From NCBI RefSeq assembly GCF_000367365.1, contig NZ_BARF01000020.1, positions 1 through 64,000 on the forward strand: a stretch of 64,000 nucleotides of DNA. The letters run 5' to 3'. Each line of letters begins with the position of its first letter. Position 1 is the stretch's first letter. Under the pieces are notes generated by a model, which saw only the letters and a program-made list of their open reading frames with translations, did not search any database and was not told where the DNA came from. The DNA comes from Streptomyces prunicolor NBRC 13075. Lineage in GTDB: Bacteria; Actinomycetota; Actinomycetes; Streptomycetales; Streptomycetaceae. A program made the position numbers and the translations under genes. Below, one piece after another: positions 18,155 through 26,740 of this stretch.

Positions 18155-19131
18155 GCGCGCCGCTCCTTCCGGAAGGTCGCGATCAGGTACGGGATGATGA
18201 CCACGAGGGAGATGACCAGCAGGACGACGGCGATCGCCGACCCGTAGCCGATCCGGCTGGACTCACCGACGATGTTGTTGGTGATCAGGATCGACAGCAA
18301 CTCGGTGCCCTGGGCGCCCTTGTTGAAGACCCACACCAGGTCGAAGGCGCGCAGCGACTCGATGATCGTGACGACCAGGACGACCGTGTTGGTGGGGCGC
18401 AGGGTCGGGAAGATGACGTTCTTGAACGTCTGCCACTCGTTCGCGCCGTCGAGGGCCGAAGCTTCCCTCAGCGATGGGTCCACGCCCTTCAGGCCGGCCA
18501 GGTACAGGATCATCATGTAGCCGGCGTGCCGCCAGGACGCGGCGATCAGGACGGCCCACAGGTTGAGCTTGGGGTCGCCGATCCAGTCGATGTAGTGGCC
18601 GGGCTTGTTGGCCCCGATGAGGCTGTTGATCAGGCCGGTGTCGGGGTTGTAGATCAGCTGCCAGACGAATCCGGTGACCGCCAGCGACATCACGACCGGC
18701 AGGAAGAACGCGGTCTGGTAGACGCGGCTGAAGCGGATGTTCTTGTCCAGCTGGACGGCCAGGAACAGGCCGAAGGGCGTCGGCAGCAGGATGAGCACGA
18801 CGAACCAGACGACGTTGTGCTCAAGTGCGGGCCAGAACTGCGGGTTGTCGGTGAACAACTGACGGAAGTTGTCCAGCCCGACCCACTTGATGGAGTCGAA
18901 GCCGATGCCGTCCCAGCTGGTGAAGGCCAGGGCGATCGAGGCGAGGGCGGTGACCCAGACCAGGGCCACGTGCAGGACCGTCGGCACGCCCGCCATGAAG
19001 GCGAGCGTGATGCGGTCACGGCGGGTCAGCAGGCGCTTGGCGCCCTGCGGGACCCGCTTGTTCTCGGGCGCGGGGCCCGGAGGCGGAACGGCTTCCGCCT
19101 CCGGGCTCTTCGTAGTCGTCTCGGAGATCAT
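18151..19131 (-). CDS. Carbohydrate ABC transporter permease (MalF-type)
   Basis: 326 residues from ATG 19131, which overlaps the stop of the binding-protein gene (ATGA). A Pro/Glu-rich cytoplasmic N-terminus (about 1-40) precedes six membrane segments; the EAA-type loop is REASALDGANEWQTFKNVIF (about 228-247). It pairs with the next permease. The ribosome site is poor, so translation is probably coupled. Confidence 0.92.
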   Translation of the reverse strand: MISETTTKSPEAEAVPPPGPAPENKRVPQGAKRLLTRRDRITLAFMAGVPTVLHVALVWVTALASIALAFTSWDGIGFDSIKWVGLDNFRQLFTDNPQFWPALEHNVVWFVVLILLPTPFGLFLAVQLDKNIRFSRVYQTAFFLPVVMSLAVTGFVWQLIYNPDTGLINSLIGANKPGHYIDWIGDPKLNLWAVLIAASWRHAGYMMILYLAGLKGVDPSLREASALDGANEWQTFKNVIFPTLRPTNTVVLVVTIIESLRAFDLVWVFNKGAQGTELLSILITNNIVGESSRIGYGSAIAVVLLVISLVVIIPYLIATFRKERRA

Positions 19132-20426
19132 GAGGAGGCGAAGATCGTCTTCTTCTGGCGCTCGATCGAGGACAGCAGACTGTCGACGCCCTTGGGGTTC
19201 TGGAGGAACTTCTGCAGTCCGGGCTGCATCACCGTCGAGGTGAAGTCCGGCCGGGAGTCGCGGTCCATGAACTGGGTGAGGTTCTTGGCGGCGCCGATCA
19301 TGTCGTACGCCTTCTTCTGCAACGGCGAGTACGCGGCGGTGGAGGCCTTGCTGGAGGCGGCCACCACGCTCGGGTCGCCCTTGAGGTAGAGCTCCTCGGC
19401 CGCCGGGGTGCCCAGGTACTCCAGGAGCTTGACGACACCGTCGTGGTTCTTCGGGGACTTGCTGACCATGAAGCCGTCGGTGGGCGCCTCGACGGTGTCC
19501 TGGCCGTACGCGGAGTTGATCTCCGGGAAGGCGAAGAAGTCGAGGTCGTCGAGGTCGGCCTTGTTGGTGAACTGCTGCGCCACGAAGGAACCCAGGACGT
19601 ACATGCCGGACTTCTTCGACACCACACCCTGCGCCGCGTCCTGCCAGGTGCGGCCCATGAAGCCCTCCTGGTGGTACGGGAGGAGCTCGGCCCAGTGGTC
19701 GAAGACCGCCTTGACCTTCGGGTCGGTCCACGCCTCCTTGCCCGCCATCAGGGACTTGTGGAAGTCGTAGCCGTTGAGGCGGAAGTTGATCTGGTCGAAG
19801 GTGCCCATCGCCGGCCACTGGTCCTTGTCGCCGAAGGCGATCGGGACGAGGCCGTCGCTCTTCATCTTCTTGCACAGGGCGACCAGTTCGTCCCAGGTGG
19901 TGGGGACGGTGTAGCCCTTCGCCGTGAAGACGCTCTTGCGGTAGAAGACCGCCCACGGGTACGTGTTCAGCGGCACGAAGTAGTACTTGCCGTCCTCGCC
20001 CTTGCTGAGCTTCTTCATCGCGTCGGGGAAGTTGTCCCCGATCTTCGCCCACACGTCGTCGATGGGCGAGGCGAGCTTCTTGGCCGCGAAGAACTGCATG
20101 CGGTATCCGGCGAACCAGTTGAACACGTCGTCCGGCGTGCCCTGGAGGTAGGAGTTGATCTGCTCCTGGAAGGTGTTGTGGTCCTTCGTGTTGACCTTGA
20201 CGGTGATGCCGGACTGCTTCCCGAAGGCCGTGTACAAGCTCGCGTAGGCCTTCTTCGGCACCGCGTCGGACTGGTTGGAGCCGACGGTGACGGTCTTCGG
20301 GTCGGACGAGCTGCCACTGCTGCCGCAGGCGCTCAGCAGGGGTATGCCGGCGCCGAGCACGGCAGCGCCGCCTATGCCGCGCAGGACGGAGCGGCGACTG
20401 GCGGCGGGGAGAGAGAAGTCGGGCAT
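19128..20426 (-). CDS. Sugar-binding lipoprotein of an ABC importer (Tat-type signal)
   Basis: 432 residues. The signal has a twin-arginine motif (SRRSVLRG, about 10-17) and a lipobox LLSAC (about 30-34), so export as a folded lipoprotein by Tat is likely. The rest is a family 1 solute-binding fold (NSYLQGTPDDVFNWFAGYR, then WDELVALCKKMKSDGLVPIA). First gene of the operon. Upstream, the minus strand has TTGACG as a possible -35 near 20545. Confidence 0.92.
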   Translation of the reverse strand: MPDFSLPAASRRSVLRGIGGAAVLGAGIPLLSACGSSGSSSDPKTVTVGSNQSDAVPKKAYASLYTAFGKQSGITVKVNTKDHNTFQEQINSYLQGTPDDVFNWFAGYRMQFFAAKKLASPIDDVWAKIGDNFPDAMKKLSKGEDGKYYFVPLNTYPWAVFYRKSVFTAKGYTVPTTWDELVALCKKMKSDGLVPIAFGDKDQWPAMGTFDQINFRLNGYDFHKSLMAGKEAWTDPKVKAVFDHWAELLPYHQEGFMGRTWQDAAQGVVSKKSGMYVLGSFVAQQFTNKADLDDLDFFAFPEINSAYGQDTVEAPTDGFMVSKSPKNHDGVVKLLEYLGTPAAEELYLKGDPSVVAASSKASTAAYSPLQKKAYDMIGAAKNLTQFMDRDSRPDFTSTVMQPGLQKFLQNPKGVDSLLSSIERQKKTIFASS

Positions 20427-20689
20427 GAACGGCTCCTGACGGACAGGGTTCGGCCGGAATGCGCCACGCCCCAGGTCTTCGTAACCGACCAGAAACCAAC
20501 GCGACCAAACACGGTGGCGTAATAACAGTCCTATGTCTGGTCATGCGTCAACACCCGCCGCCTTCATTTGTCGAAACGTAATCGACACTCAGGAGCAAAA
20601 GGAGCGAACGCACAGCCGAGGGGCCGTACGTCCGCTCCGGGGTGACTGAGGTCACGGGGTCCGCGAGGGATCCCGGGCCCATGGGGCGC

Positions 20690-22171
20690 CTACTGGAAGG
20701 CCGCGAAGGCCTTGGTGAAGGCGGACGGGGCCTGGACGACCGAACTGCAGGTCGCGTCCGCGCTGGGCTTGGCACCGCCGGGGCACTGCTTGTCACGGGT
20801 CGCGGACCACATCGAGAGGCCGCCCAGACCCTTCGCCTTCGCGAATGCCGCCAACCCGTTCGCGTCCTCGACCGTGAAGACCTCCGATGACACGTCGTTG
20901 ACACCGATCATCGGGGTCACTGCAACCGCTTTCCATGCAGCACTGTCCGAGAGCCCGAGAACACTCTTGACTTGGGCTTGTGTAGCAGTAGCCGCTTGCT
21001 GTGAGTACGTTCCCATATTTCCGCTGTACGCCGGTCCGTAGTCCATCGCCATGATGTTGACCGTGTTGATCTTGACGCCGTTGGACTTGGCATTGGACAA
21101 CAGGTTGACCCCGTCCTGGGTCAGACCCTCGGGCATCACGGGGAGCGTGTAGGAGACGTCCAGGTTCGGGTGCTGCTGCTGGAGCTTGGCTATCGCCTGG
21201 GCGCGGATCGTGTTGGCCGCCGTGTTGGGCAGCGCGCCGCCCTCGATGTCGAAGTCGACCTTGGTCAGGCTGTACGCGTCCACGACCTTGCCGTACGCCG
21301 TCGCCAGCGCGCTCGCCGAACCGCACGTCGTCGCCAGCTCCGAGCCGGACGCACCGCCGAAGGAGACCCGCACGTCACCGCCCTTGGCGCGCAGCGCGCC
21401 GATCTGGGAGGCCACGCCGTCGCTGCCGAGGTCCGAGACACCACCCCACTTCGGGGTGCAGCCGCCGCCGTCGGTGATGAAGGCGAGGTTGTAGTTCTTC
21501 ACGCCGGTCGCGGTGACGTTGGCGAGCAGGTCGAAGGCGGGGTAGAGGGAGGTGTCGACGTAGGGGGCGAAGCCCGCGCCGGCCGTCGTGCCGGTGCCGG
21601 TGCCGGTGGTCTGGGTCGGGGAGGCGGTGGGGGTGGCCGTGGGCTTGGGGGTGGCCGTGGGTGTGGGCTTGGAGGTCGGCGAGGCGGTCGGCGTGGGCGT
21701 CGGTGACGAGGTCGTCGGGCGGCCGGTCGGCTCGGGGGTCGCGGTGCCGTCCGCCGAGCACTTGGCGTTGTCGATGAGACAACTGGTCGGCTGGCCCGTG
21801 CCGTTGACCACGAAGCCGACCGTGACCGACTCACCGGCCGCGAGCCCGTCCGTGTCCCACTTCGGCGGCTTCACGGTGACGCGCTGCCCGCTCACGCTCG
21901 ACTCGGCGTTCCACAGCGAGCTGAGCTTCGATCCCGACGGCAGGGCGAACTCCAGCGTCCAGTCCTTCTTCGTGGCCCTGGTCGTGTTGGTGACGACGTA
22001 CTGCGCGGTGTACCCCGTCGACCACTCGCTGGTTCTGGTGTAGGCCGCGCCGACGCTCGCCGCCTGGGCGATGCCGGTCAGCATGATCGCGCCGCCACCG
22101 ACGACCGCGGCGGCGACCGCTCCGCCGATCACCTTGTTCCTCTTGCTGATCCTGCGCCGGTGCGTGCTCAT
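20690..22171 (-). CDS. Secreted GH18 chitinase-like enzyme with CBM2
   Basis: 493 residues from ATG 22171. Signal peptide (about 1-37, ending IAQAA), a family 2 cellulose/chitin-binding module (about 38-140, YTAQYVVTNTTRATKKDWTL), a Pro/Thr linker (about 148-205) and a GH18 barrel. The catalytic motif is KVDFDIEGG, which keeps D-x-D-x-E with the acid Glu. It should hydrolyse chitin or a related N-acetylglucosamine polymer outside the cell. A stretch of about 100 bases (20920-21025) inside the barrel looks clearly richer in A/T than its surroundings. A DasR-like sequence lies upstream at 22304-22317. Confidence 0.9.
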   Translation of the reverse strand: MSTHRRRISKRNKVIGGAVAAAVVGGGAIMLTGIAQAASVGAAYTRTSEWSTGYTAQYVVTNTTRATKKDWTLEFALPSGSKLSSLWNAESSVSGQRVTVKPPKWDTDGLAAGESVTVGFVVNGTGQPTSCLIDNAKCSADGTATPEPTGRPTTSSPTPTPTASPTSKPTPTATPKPTATPTASPTQTTGTGTGTTAGAGFAPYVDTSLYPAFDLLANVTATGVKNYNLAFITDGGGCTPKWGGVSDLGSDGVASQIGALRAKGGDVRVSFGGASGSELATTCGSASALATAYGKVVDAYSLTKVDFDIEGGALPNTAANTIRAQAIAKLQQQHPNLDVSYTLPVMPEGLTQDGVNLLSNAKSNGVKINTVNIMAMDYGPAYSGNMGTYSQQAATATQAQVKSVLGLSDSAAWKAVAVTPMIGVNDVSSEVFTVEDANGLAAFAKAKGLGGLSMWSATRDKQCPGGAKPSADATCSSVVQAPSAFTKAFAAFQ

Positions 22172-22278
22172 CGCGTGCCTGCTTTCGCCGTACGGGGGTG
22201 GGGTGCGGCAGCACGCTAGCGATCCGGAACCGGGCAAAACGCCTGATCCGGGCGGGGGTTGGCGATCTTAGGGTGCGC

Positions 22279-23682
22279 TTAAGGGAGGGATCGGGAGCGG
22301 TTAAAGGTAGAGACCAATTTCCCGCGCCGACGCCGTCGTACGGCTCCCCGATGCCCGTTGCGCTCCGGCTCCCGCCCGTCCAGCTGGATCCAGATCCGCA
22401 CCTCGGTGCCGCCGAGCATCGAGGACCCGATGCGGACGTCCCCGCCGGTCGACTCCGCGAGCCGGCGCACGATGTCCAGCCCGAGCCCGGTCGACCCGGC
22501 GCTGCCGGAGCCACGCCCGCGGGCCATCGCCGCCTCGGGGTCGCGTATGCCCGAGCCCGCGTCCGAGACGAGCACGATCACCGCGTCCTCGCTGTTGTGC
22601 ACGTCGACCGCGAAGGCCGTGCCCTCGGGGGTGTGCCGGAACACGTTGCCGAGCAGCGCGTCCAGCGCGGCGACCAGGTCGGCCCGGGCCACGGGTATCC
22701 GCACCGGCCGCTCCACCCCGGCGACCCGCACCTTGCGGCCCTCGTCCTCGGCGAGCGCGGACCAGAACCGCATCCGCTCACGCACCACCTCGGCCGCGTC
22801 GCACCCGGCGCCGGGCCCGGCCGCCACGGTCTGCGGCTTGGCCTCGCGCGCGGTCCGGATGATCGTGTCGACCTCCCGCTCCAACTGCGCGACGGCGGTC
22901 CGCGTCTGCTCGGCGGCGGGCCCGTCCCCGAGCGAGGCCGCGTTGAGCCGCAGCACGGTGAGGGGCGTACGCAGCCGGTGCGACAAGTCGGCCGCCAACT
23001 CCCGCTCGTTCGCGAGCAGTTGTACGACCTGGTCGGCCATGGAGTTGAACGCGACCGCCGCGAGCCGCAGTTCGGTCGGCCCCTCCTCGGGCACCCGCGC
23101 CCCCAGCTTCCCCTCCCCCAGTTCGTGCGCGCCCTCGACGAGGCGCTGCGCGGGCTGCACCATCCGTACGCCCAGCCGGTCGGCGACCGCGACGGAACCG
23201 ACGATCAGCGCGATGCCGACGCCGGCGAGCACCGCCCAGGCCGTGCCCACACCGTTGCTGACCTCCGACTCCGGGACGAACACCTCGACGACGGATATCT
23301 CGCCGGAGCTGAGCGCGACCGGCTGGAGCAGGACGGAACCGCCGGGCACCTCGGTGGTGGAGGCGCGGCCCAGCTTCCGTACGGTCGCGATGTCCTTGCC
23401 CGCGGCGCGCTGCAGCCCGATGTCGAGGGCGGCTTTCCCCTCCCCCGCCGGTATGTGGACGGCCATCCCGGAGTCCGCGCCCGCGGAGGCGACGACCTTC
23501 TCCAGCTGGTCCCGGTCGGTGGTGATGGACAGTGCGGGGGCGACGGCGGCGGCCTCCCGCTCGGCGTTCGAGAAGGCGCGGTCGCGGGCCATCTCCTTGA
23601 TGACCAGGCCGAGCGGCACCGCGAAGGCGACGACGACCATCGCCGCGATCGCCAGACAGACCCTGACCAGCGCCCACCTCAT
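22279..23682 (-). CDS. Sensor histidine kinase
   Basis: 467 residues. Two membrane segments (about 5-27 and 145-168) flank an extracytoplasmic sensor of about 115 residues; a HAMP region follows, then the H box DLSHRLRTPLT (about 232-242), an N box (LLGNVFRHTPEG) and G boxes (SDAGSGI, GSTGLGLDIV). Partner of the response regulator, whose stop overlaps this start by 4 bases. The signal is unknown. A basic tail RRRRRGKLVSTF follows the ATPase domain. Confidence 0.94.
   Translation of the reverse strand: MRWALVRVCLAIAAMVVVAFAVPLGLVIKEMARDRAFSNAEREAAAVAPALSITTDRDQLEKVVASAGADSGMAVHIPAGEGKAALDIGLQRAAGKDIATVRKLGRASTTEVPGGSVLLQPVALSSGEISVVEVFVPESEVSNGVGTAWAVLAGVGIALIVGSVAVADRLGVRMVQPAQRLVEGAHELGEGKLGARVPEEGPTELRLAAVAFNSMADQVVQLLANERELAADLSHRLRTPLTVLRLNAASLGDGPAAEQTRTAVAQLEREVDTIIRTAREAKPQTVAAGPGAGCDAAEVVRERMRFWSALAEDEGRKVRVAGVERPVRIPVARADLVAALDALLGNVFRHTPEGTAFAVDVHNSEDAVIVLVSDAGSGIRDPEAAMARGRGSGSAGSTGLGLDIVRRLAESTGGDVRIGSSMLGGTEVRIWIQLDGREPERNGHRGAVRRRRRGKLVSTFNRSRSLP
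22304..22317. promoter_or_regulatory. Weak DasR-like site upstream of the chitinase
   Basis: On the minus strand the site reads TTGGTCTCTACCTT, two mismatches from the TGGTCTAGACCT type. It lies inside the 3' end of the upstream kinase gene, about 130 bases before the chitinase start. The match is imperfect and the position unusual. Confidence 0.3.
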
Positions 23683-24383
23683 CGCAGCGACTCCGCTCCC
23701 GGTGGCTCCAGCTTCACGCCGACACCCCGCAGGGTGTGCAGATAGCGCGGCTGAGCCGCCGTCTCCCCCAACTTCCTTCGCAGCCAGGACAGATGGACGT
23801 CGATGGTCTGGTCGTCGCCGTAGGACTGCTGCCAGACCTCGGCGAGGAGTTCCTTGCGCGGTACGACGACGCCGGGCCGTCCGGCCAGGAAGGCGAGGAG
23901 GTCGAACTCACGGCGGGTGAGGTCGAGTCGGACACCGTCCAGCTCGGCCTGGCGGCGCAGCGGATCGACGGTGAGGCCGCCGACGCGGATGACGGTCGAC
24001 GGGGGTGCCTCGCCGGTGGTGGCACGGGAACGTCGTAGAACCGCGGACATGCGGGCGGAGAGATGGTCGACCGAGAAGGGCTTGGTGAGGTAGTCGTCCG
24101 CGCCCGCGTTCAGCAACCGGACGATCTCGCTCTCGTCGTCCCGAGCGGTGGCGATGATCACGGGTACGTCAGTGATCCCGCGCAGCATCTTCAGCGCCTC
24201 GGACCCGTCCAGGTCGGGCAGTCCGAGGTCCAGGATGACCACGTCGAAACGGAAATGGGCGACCTCGCGCAGCGCCTCAAGTGCCGTACCGACACTGCGC
24301 ACCGTGTGCGCGGCATCGGTCAGATGCCGGATGAGGGCGGAGCGTACGAACTGGTCGTCCTCGACCACGAGCACACTTGCCAT
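23679..24383 (-). CDS. OmpR/PhoB-family response regulator
   Basis: 234 residues from ATG 24383. Receiver domain: acidic pocket VVEDD (about 5-9), phospho-acceptor D in ILDLGLPDLDG (about residue 51), Thr in ATARDD, Lys in LTKPF. A winged-helix DNA-binding domain follows at about 130-230 (LTRREFDLLAFLAGRPG). First gene of the pair with the kinase. Two DnaA-box sequences lie 42-68 bases upstream of the start. Confidence 0.95.
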   Translation of the reverse strand: MASVLVVEDDQFVRSALIRHLTDAAHTVRSVGTALEALREVAHFRFDVVILDLGLPDLDGSEALKMLRGITDVPVIIATARDDESEIVRLLNAGADDYLTKPFSVDHLSARMSAVLRRSRATTGEAPPSTVIRVGGLTVDPLRRQAELDGVRLDLTRREFDLLAFLAGRPGVVVPRKELLAEVWQQSYGDDQTIDVHLSWLRRKLGETAAQPRYLHTLRGVGVKLEPPGAESLR

Positions 24384-24424
24384 GCGCCGCACCGTAGCCC
24401 ATGCGGGCGACCCGCATCCGGGCC

Positions 24425-24451
24425 TGTGGACAACTCCCCGTCTGTGGACAA
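24425..24451. promoter_or_regulatory. Two DnaA-box sequences
   Basis: TGTGGACAA occurs at 24425-24433 and again at 24443-24451; each is the reverse complement of TTGTCCACA, the high-affinity DnaA box. They lie 18 bases apart in the same orientation in the gap between two divergent genes. Confidence 0.65.
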
Positions 24452-24495
24452 GCGGTGCGGGACCGACGGGACACCTGTGGGGCGCGTGAGGCAGT

Positions 24496-25047
24496 ATGGC
24501 GGCGATGCCCACGATGCCCAGAGGACTCGTCAACGGATTCGTACACGTGCTGGCCTGGTCGCTCGCCACCGGCGCGGCCGTCACGCTGTCCTGGTGGGGC
24601 GTCCACACGGTCATGACGGGCACGGCCTACGACCCGCCGCGCGCCCTGCCCATCACGGCGGCCGGCGCGACCGCGCAGGCGGCTCAGCCACCGGCCTCGG
24701 CACCGGTTCGCGCCGAGTCCTCGCCGAGCCCGACGAGCACCCCGACCCCGACCCGCACCCCCGGCCCGACCCCCACGAAGACGACGACGGCGAGCCCGTC
24801 CCCCACTGCCTCCCCCTCCGGCCAGGTCAAGAGCTACGCCACGGACGGCGGGCGGGTGGTGCTCGAACTCGACACCTCACCGGCCTATGTGACGCTCGTG
24901 TCGGCGACTCCGGGTACGGGCTGGGCGATGCAGGTGTGGAAGACGCCCTCGTGGCTCCGGGTGGAGTTCACCAAGGGCACGGGCAAGGTGTCGGTGATCT
25001 GCACGTGGCACGACGGGGCGCCGCGGGTGGATGTCGGTAACTACTGA
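24496..25047 (+). CDS. Membrane-anchored secreted protein of unknown function
   Basis: 183 residues. One N-terminal membrane segment (about 11-33, LVNGFVHVLAWSLATGAAV), then a Pro/Thr/Ser-rich spacer (about 60-108) and a C-terminal domain of about 70 residues with beta-strand character (RVVLELDTSPAYVTLVSATP, SVICTWHDGAP). The architecture suggests a cell-wall-spanning anchor with a small exposed domain. I recognise no named family. Confidence 0.75.
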   Translation: MAAMPTMPRGLVNGFVHVLAWSLATGAAVTLSWWGVHTVMTGTAYDPPRALPITAAGATAQAAQPPASAPVRAESSPSPTSTPTPTRTPGPTPTKTTTASPSPTASPSGQVKSYATDGGRVVLELDTSPAYVTLVSATPGTGWAMQVWKTPSWLRVEFTKGTGKVSVICTWHDGAPRVDVGNY

Positions 25048-25083
25048 GTTTCCCGGGTGCGTTGCTGGGGTGCGTTGCTTCGG

Positions 25084-25953
25084 CTAGCGGAACACGGACG
25101 GGGGCGGTGCCGGTGAGGCGACCGCCGCGGCGTCCGTCACGGGTACGGCTCCGCCGGTGAAGTCGGTGAGTTCGCGGCCGTGTTGGAGCCGGCCGGGGTG
25201 CGGGTCGGAGGCGGCGCGCCGGGTCAACTCGGCGAGCGGCAGCGGGTGGTCGGAGGCGACGAGCACCGCGTTGCCGAACCGCTTGCCGCGCAGCACGGTC
25301 GGGTCGGCGATCAGCGCGCGTTCCGCGAACCGGGCGGCCACGGTGGCGATTTGGCCGCGCAGGTGGGCGAGCGGGGCTCCGTCGGCGAGGTTGGCGGCGT
25401 AGAACCCACCGGGTTTGAGGGCCCGGCGCACCTCGTCGAGAAACTCGGTGGAGGTGAGGTGGGCGGGCGTACGAGCCCCACTGAACACATCCGCCACGAC
25501 GAGATCGGCCCACCCCTCGGGCACCTTCGCGAGACCCGCGCGGGCGTCGGTCGACCGCACCCGGATCCGCGCGTTCGGGTCCAACGGCAGCTCCCGCCGG
25601 ACCAGTTGGACGAGCGCCGCGTCGAACTCGACGACCTGCTGGGTCGATCGGGGCCGGGTCGCGGCGACATACCGGGCGAGCGTGAGGGCACCACCGCCGA
25701 GGTGCACGACGTGGATGGGCTTCCCGGCCGGCGCGACGAGGTCGATGACGTGCCCGAGGCGGCGCTGGTACTCGAAGGACAGATACGCCGGGTCGTCGAG
25801 ATCGACGTACGACTGCGGCGCCCCATCGATCAGCAAGGTCCAGGCACGCGCGCGTTCCCGGTCGGGTATGAGCTCGGCGAGCCCACCGTCGACGGGTTCG
25901 ACGACGGCTTCGGGGGTACCGGCACCGCGCCGGATGTTCCTGGACTTTCCCAT
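25084..25953 (-). CDS. Spermidine-synthase-like methyltransferase-fold protein
   Basis: 289 residues. The Rossmann core has VVHLGGGALTLARYVAATRP (about 84-103, SAM-type glycine loop), VEFDAALVQL (acidic ribose-binding) and DLVVADVFSGA (about 153-163). This is the SpeE fold, but without membrane segments and probably without true spermidine synthase activity, since many actinobacterial members have unknown substrates. It has a Pro/Ala-rich C-terminus. Confidence 0.85.
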   Translation of the reverse strand: MGKSRNIRRGAGTPEAVVEPVDGGLAELIPDRERARAWTLLIDGAPQSYVDLDDPAYLSFEYQRRLGHVIDLVAPAGKPIHVVHLGGGALTLARYVAATRPRSTQQVVEFDAALVQLVRRELPLDPNARIRVRSTDARAGLAKVPEGWADLVVADVFSGARTPAHLTSTEFLDEVRRALKPGGFYAANLADGAPLAHLRGQIATVAARFAERALIADPTVLRGKRFGNAVLVASDHPLPLAELTRRAASDPHPGRLQHGRELTDFTGGAVPVTDAAAVASPAPPPSVFR

Positions 25954-26034
25954 TGGCCCATTATCGGGGGGCCCGGGCGGTACGGCGCGCCCGGCATCGA
26001 CGGGGGTGTGCGGGCGGGCAAGGGCGAGGAGCGG

Positions 26035-26469
26035 TCAGGTACAGCCGTCCGCCGCCTCGATCAACCGAGCCGCCTCACCCAGCGCGGCCCGCAGGACCTC
26101 CGGGTCGGTCGCCAGGTCGGCGTCGCCCGGTGGCAGCAGCCAGTCGGAGCCCTCGACAGGCGGCTCGGGGTCAGGGGCGAGACGCAGCCCCCGGCCGTTC
26201 GTCTCCGTACACGTACTGCCCGGCAGGTCCCACGCCGCCGCCGTGCCCGGCGGTACCAGGAAGCCGAGGGTGTCGTCGCCGTCGTCGTGCAGGACGGGCC
26301 CGACCCCGTCGCACGCGCCGCGCCGCAGGATGTCGACCGCCTCCAGGCCCTGCCGCGTCGGCACCGTCACCAGATCACAGGCCGGGTCCACGAACGGTGG
26401 CGCACTGCACTCCGCGCTCGGCATTCGAGGATCGACGCTCTGACTGGTCTCCATCCCGGTCTGCACCAC
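26035..26469 (-). CDS. Small protein distantly like primase-polymerase N-domain proteins
   Basis: 144 residues. It has CDLVTVPTRQGLEAVDILRR, GPVLHDDGDDTLGFLVPPGTA, GRGLRLAPD and GSDWLLPPGD in this order. The same order and spacing of motifs is seen in the 204-residue protein at 36024, which suggests distant paralogy. The catalytic residues of a primase are not evident. Start ATG 26469 is the only good candidate. Confidence 0.6.
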   Translation of the reverse strand: MVQTGMETSQSVDPRMPSAECSAPPFVDPACDLVTVPTRQGLEAVDILRRGACDGVGPVLHDDGDDTLGFLVPPGTAAAWDLPGSTCTETNGRGLRLAPDPEPPVEGSDWLLPPGDADLATDPEVLRAALGEAARLIEAADGCT

Positions 26470-26740
26470 GGAACCCCTCCTTGGACGAGCGGGTCGGGAG
26501 TCGGGTGGCTCCCGGGTCCATGGAGTTCAACGCGTTGAAGCGTCAACGGCTACGGCACAAGTCAGCCGCAAAGGATGGCAGTTCATGGCAGATCCCGGAT
26601 GAGATATCCGGTTTGTAGCCAAACCCTGTGTGGCGGGTCGTGCACAGCAGGTACGTTCTTGCCCGCTGGAAACAGGGCGTCACTCAACAAGTCACCCTGA
26701 ATCCGGCATGGTTCGACGGTTCGCACGAGAGGACCCGGCC

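Noticed and set aside
17219..18247. Plus-strand frame opposite the sugar permeases
   Set aside because: Antisense of the permease gene with Gln/Asp/Arg-rich noise.
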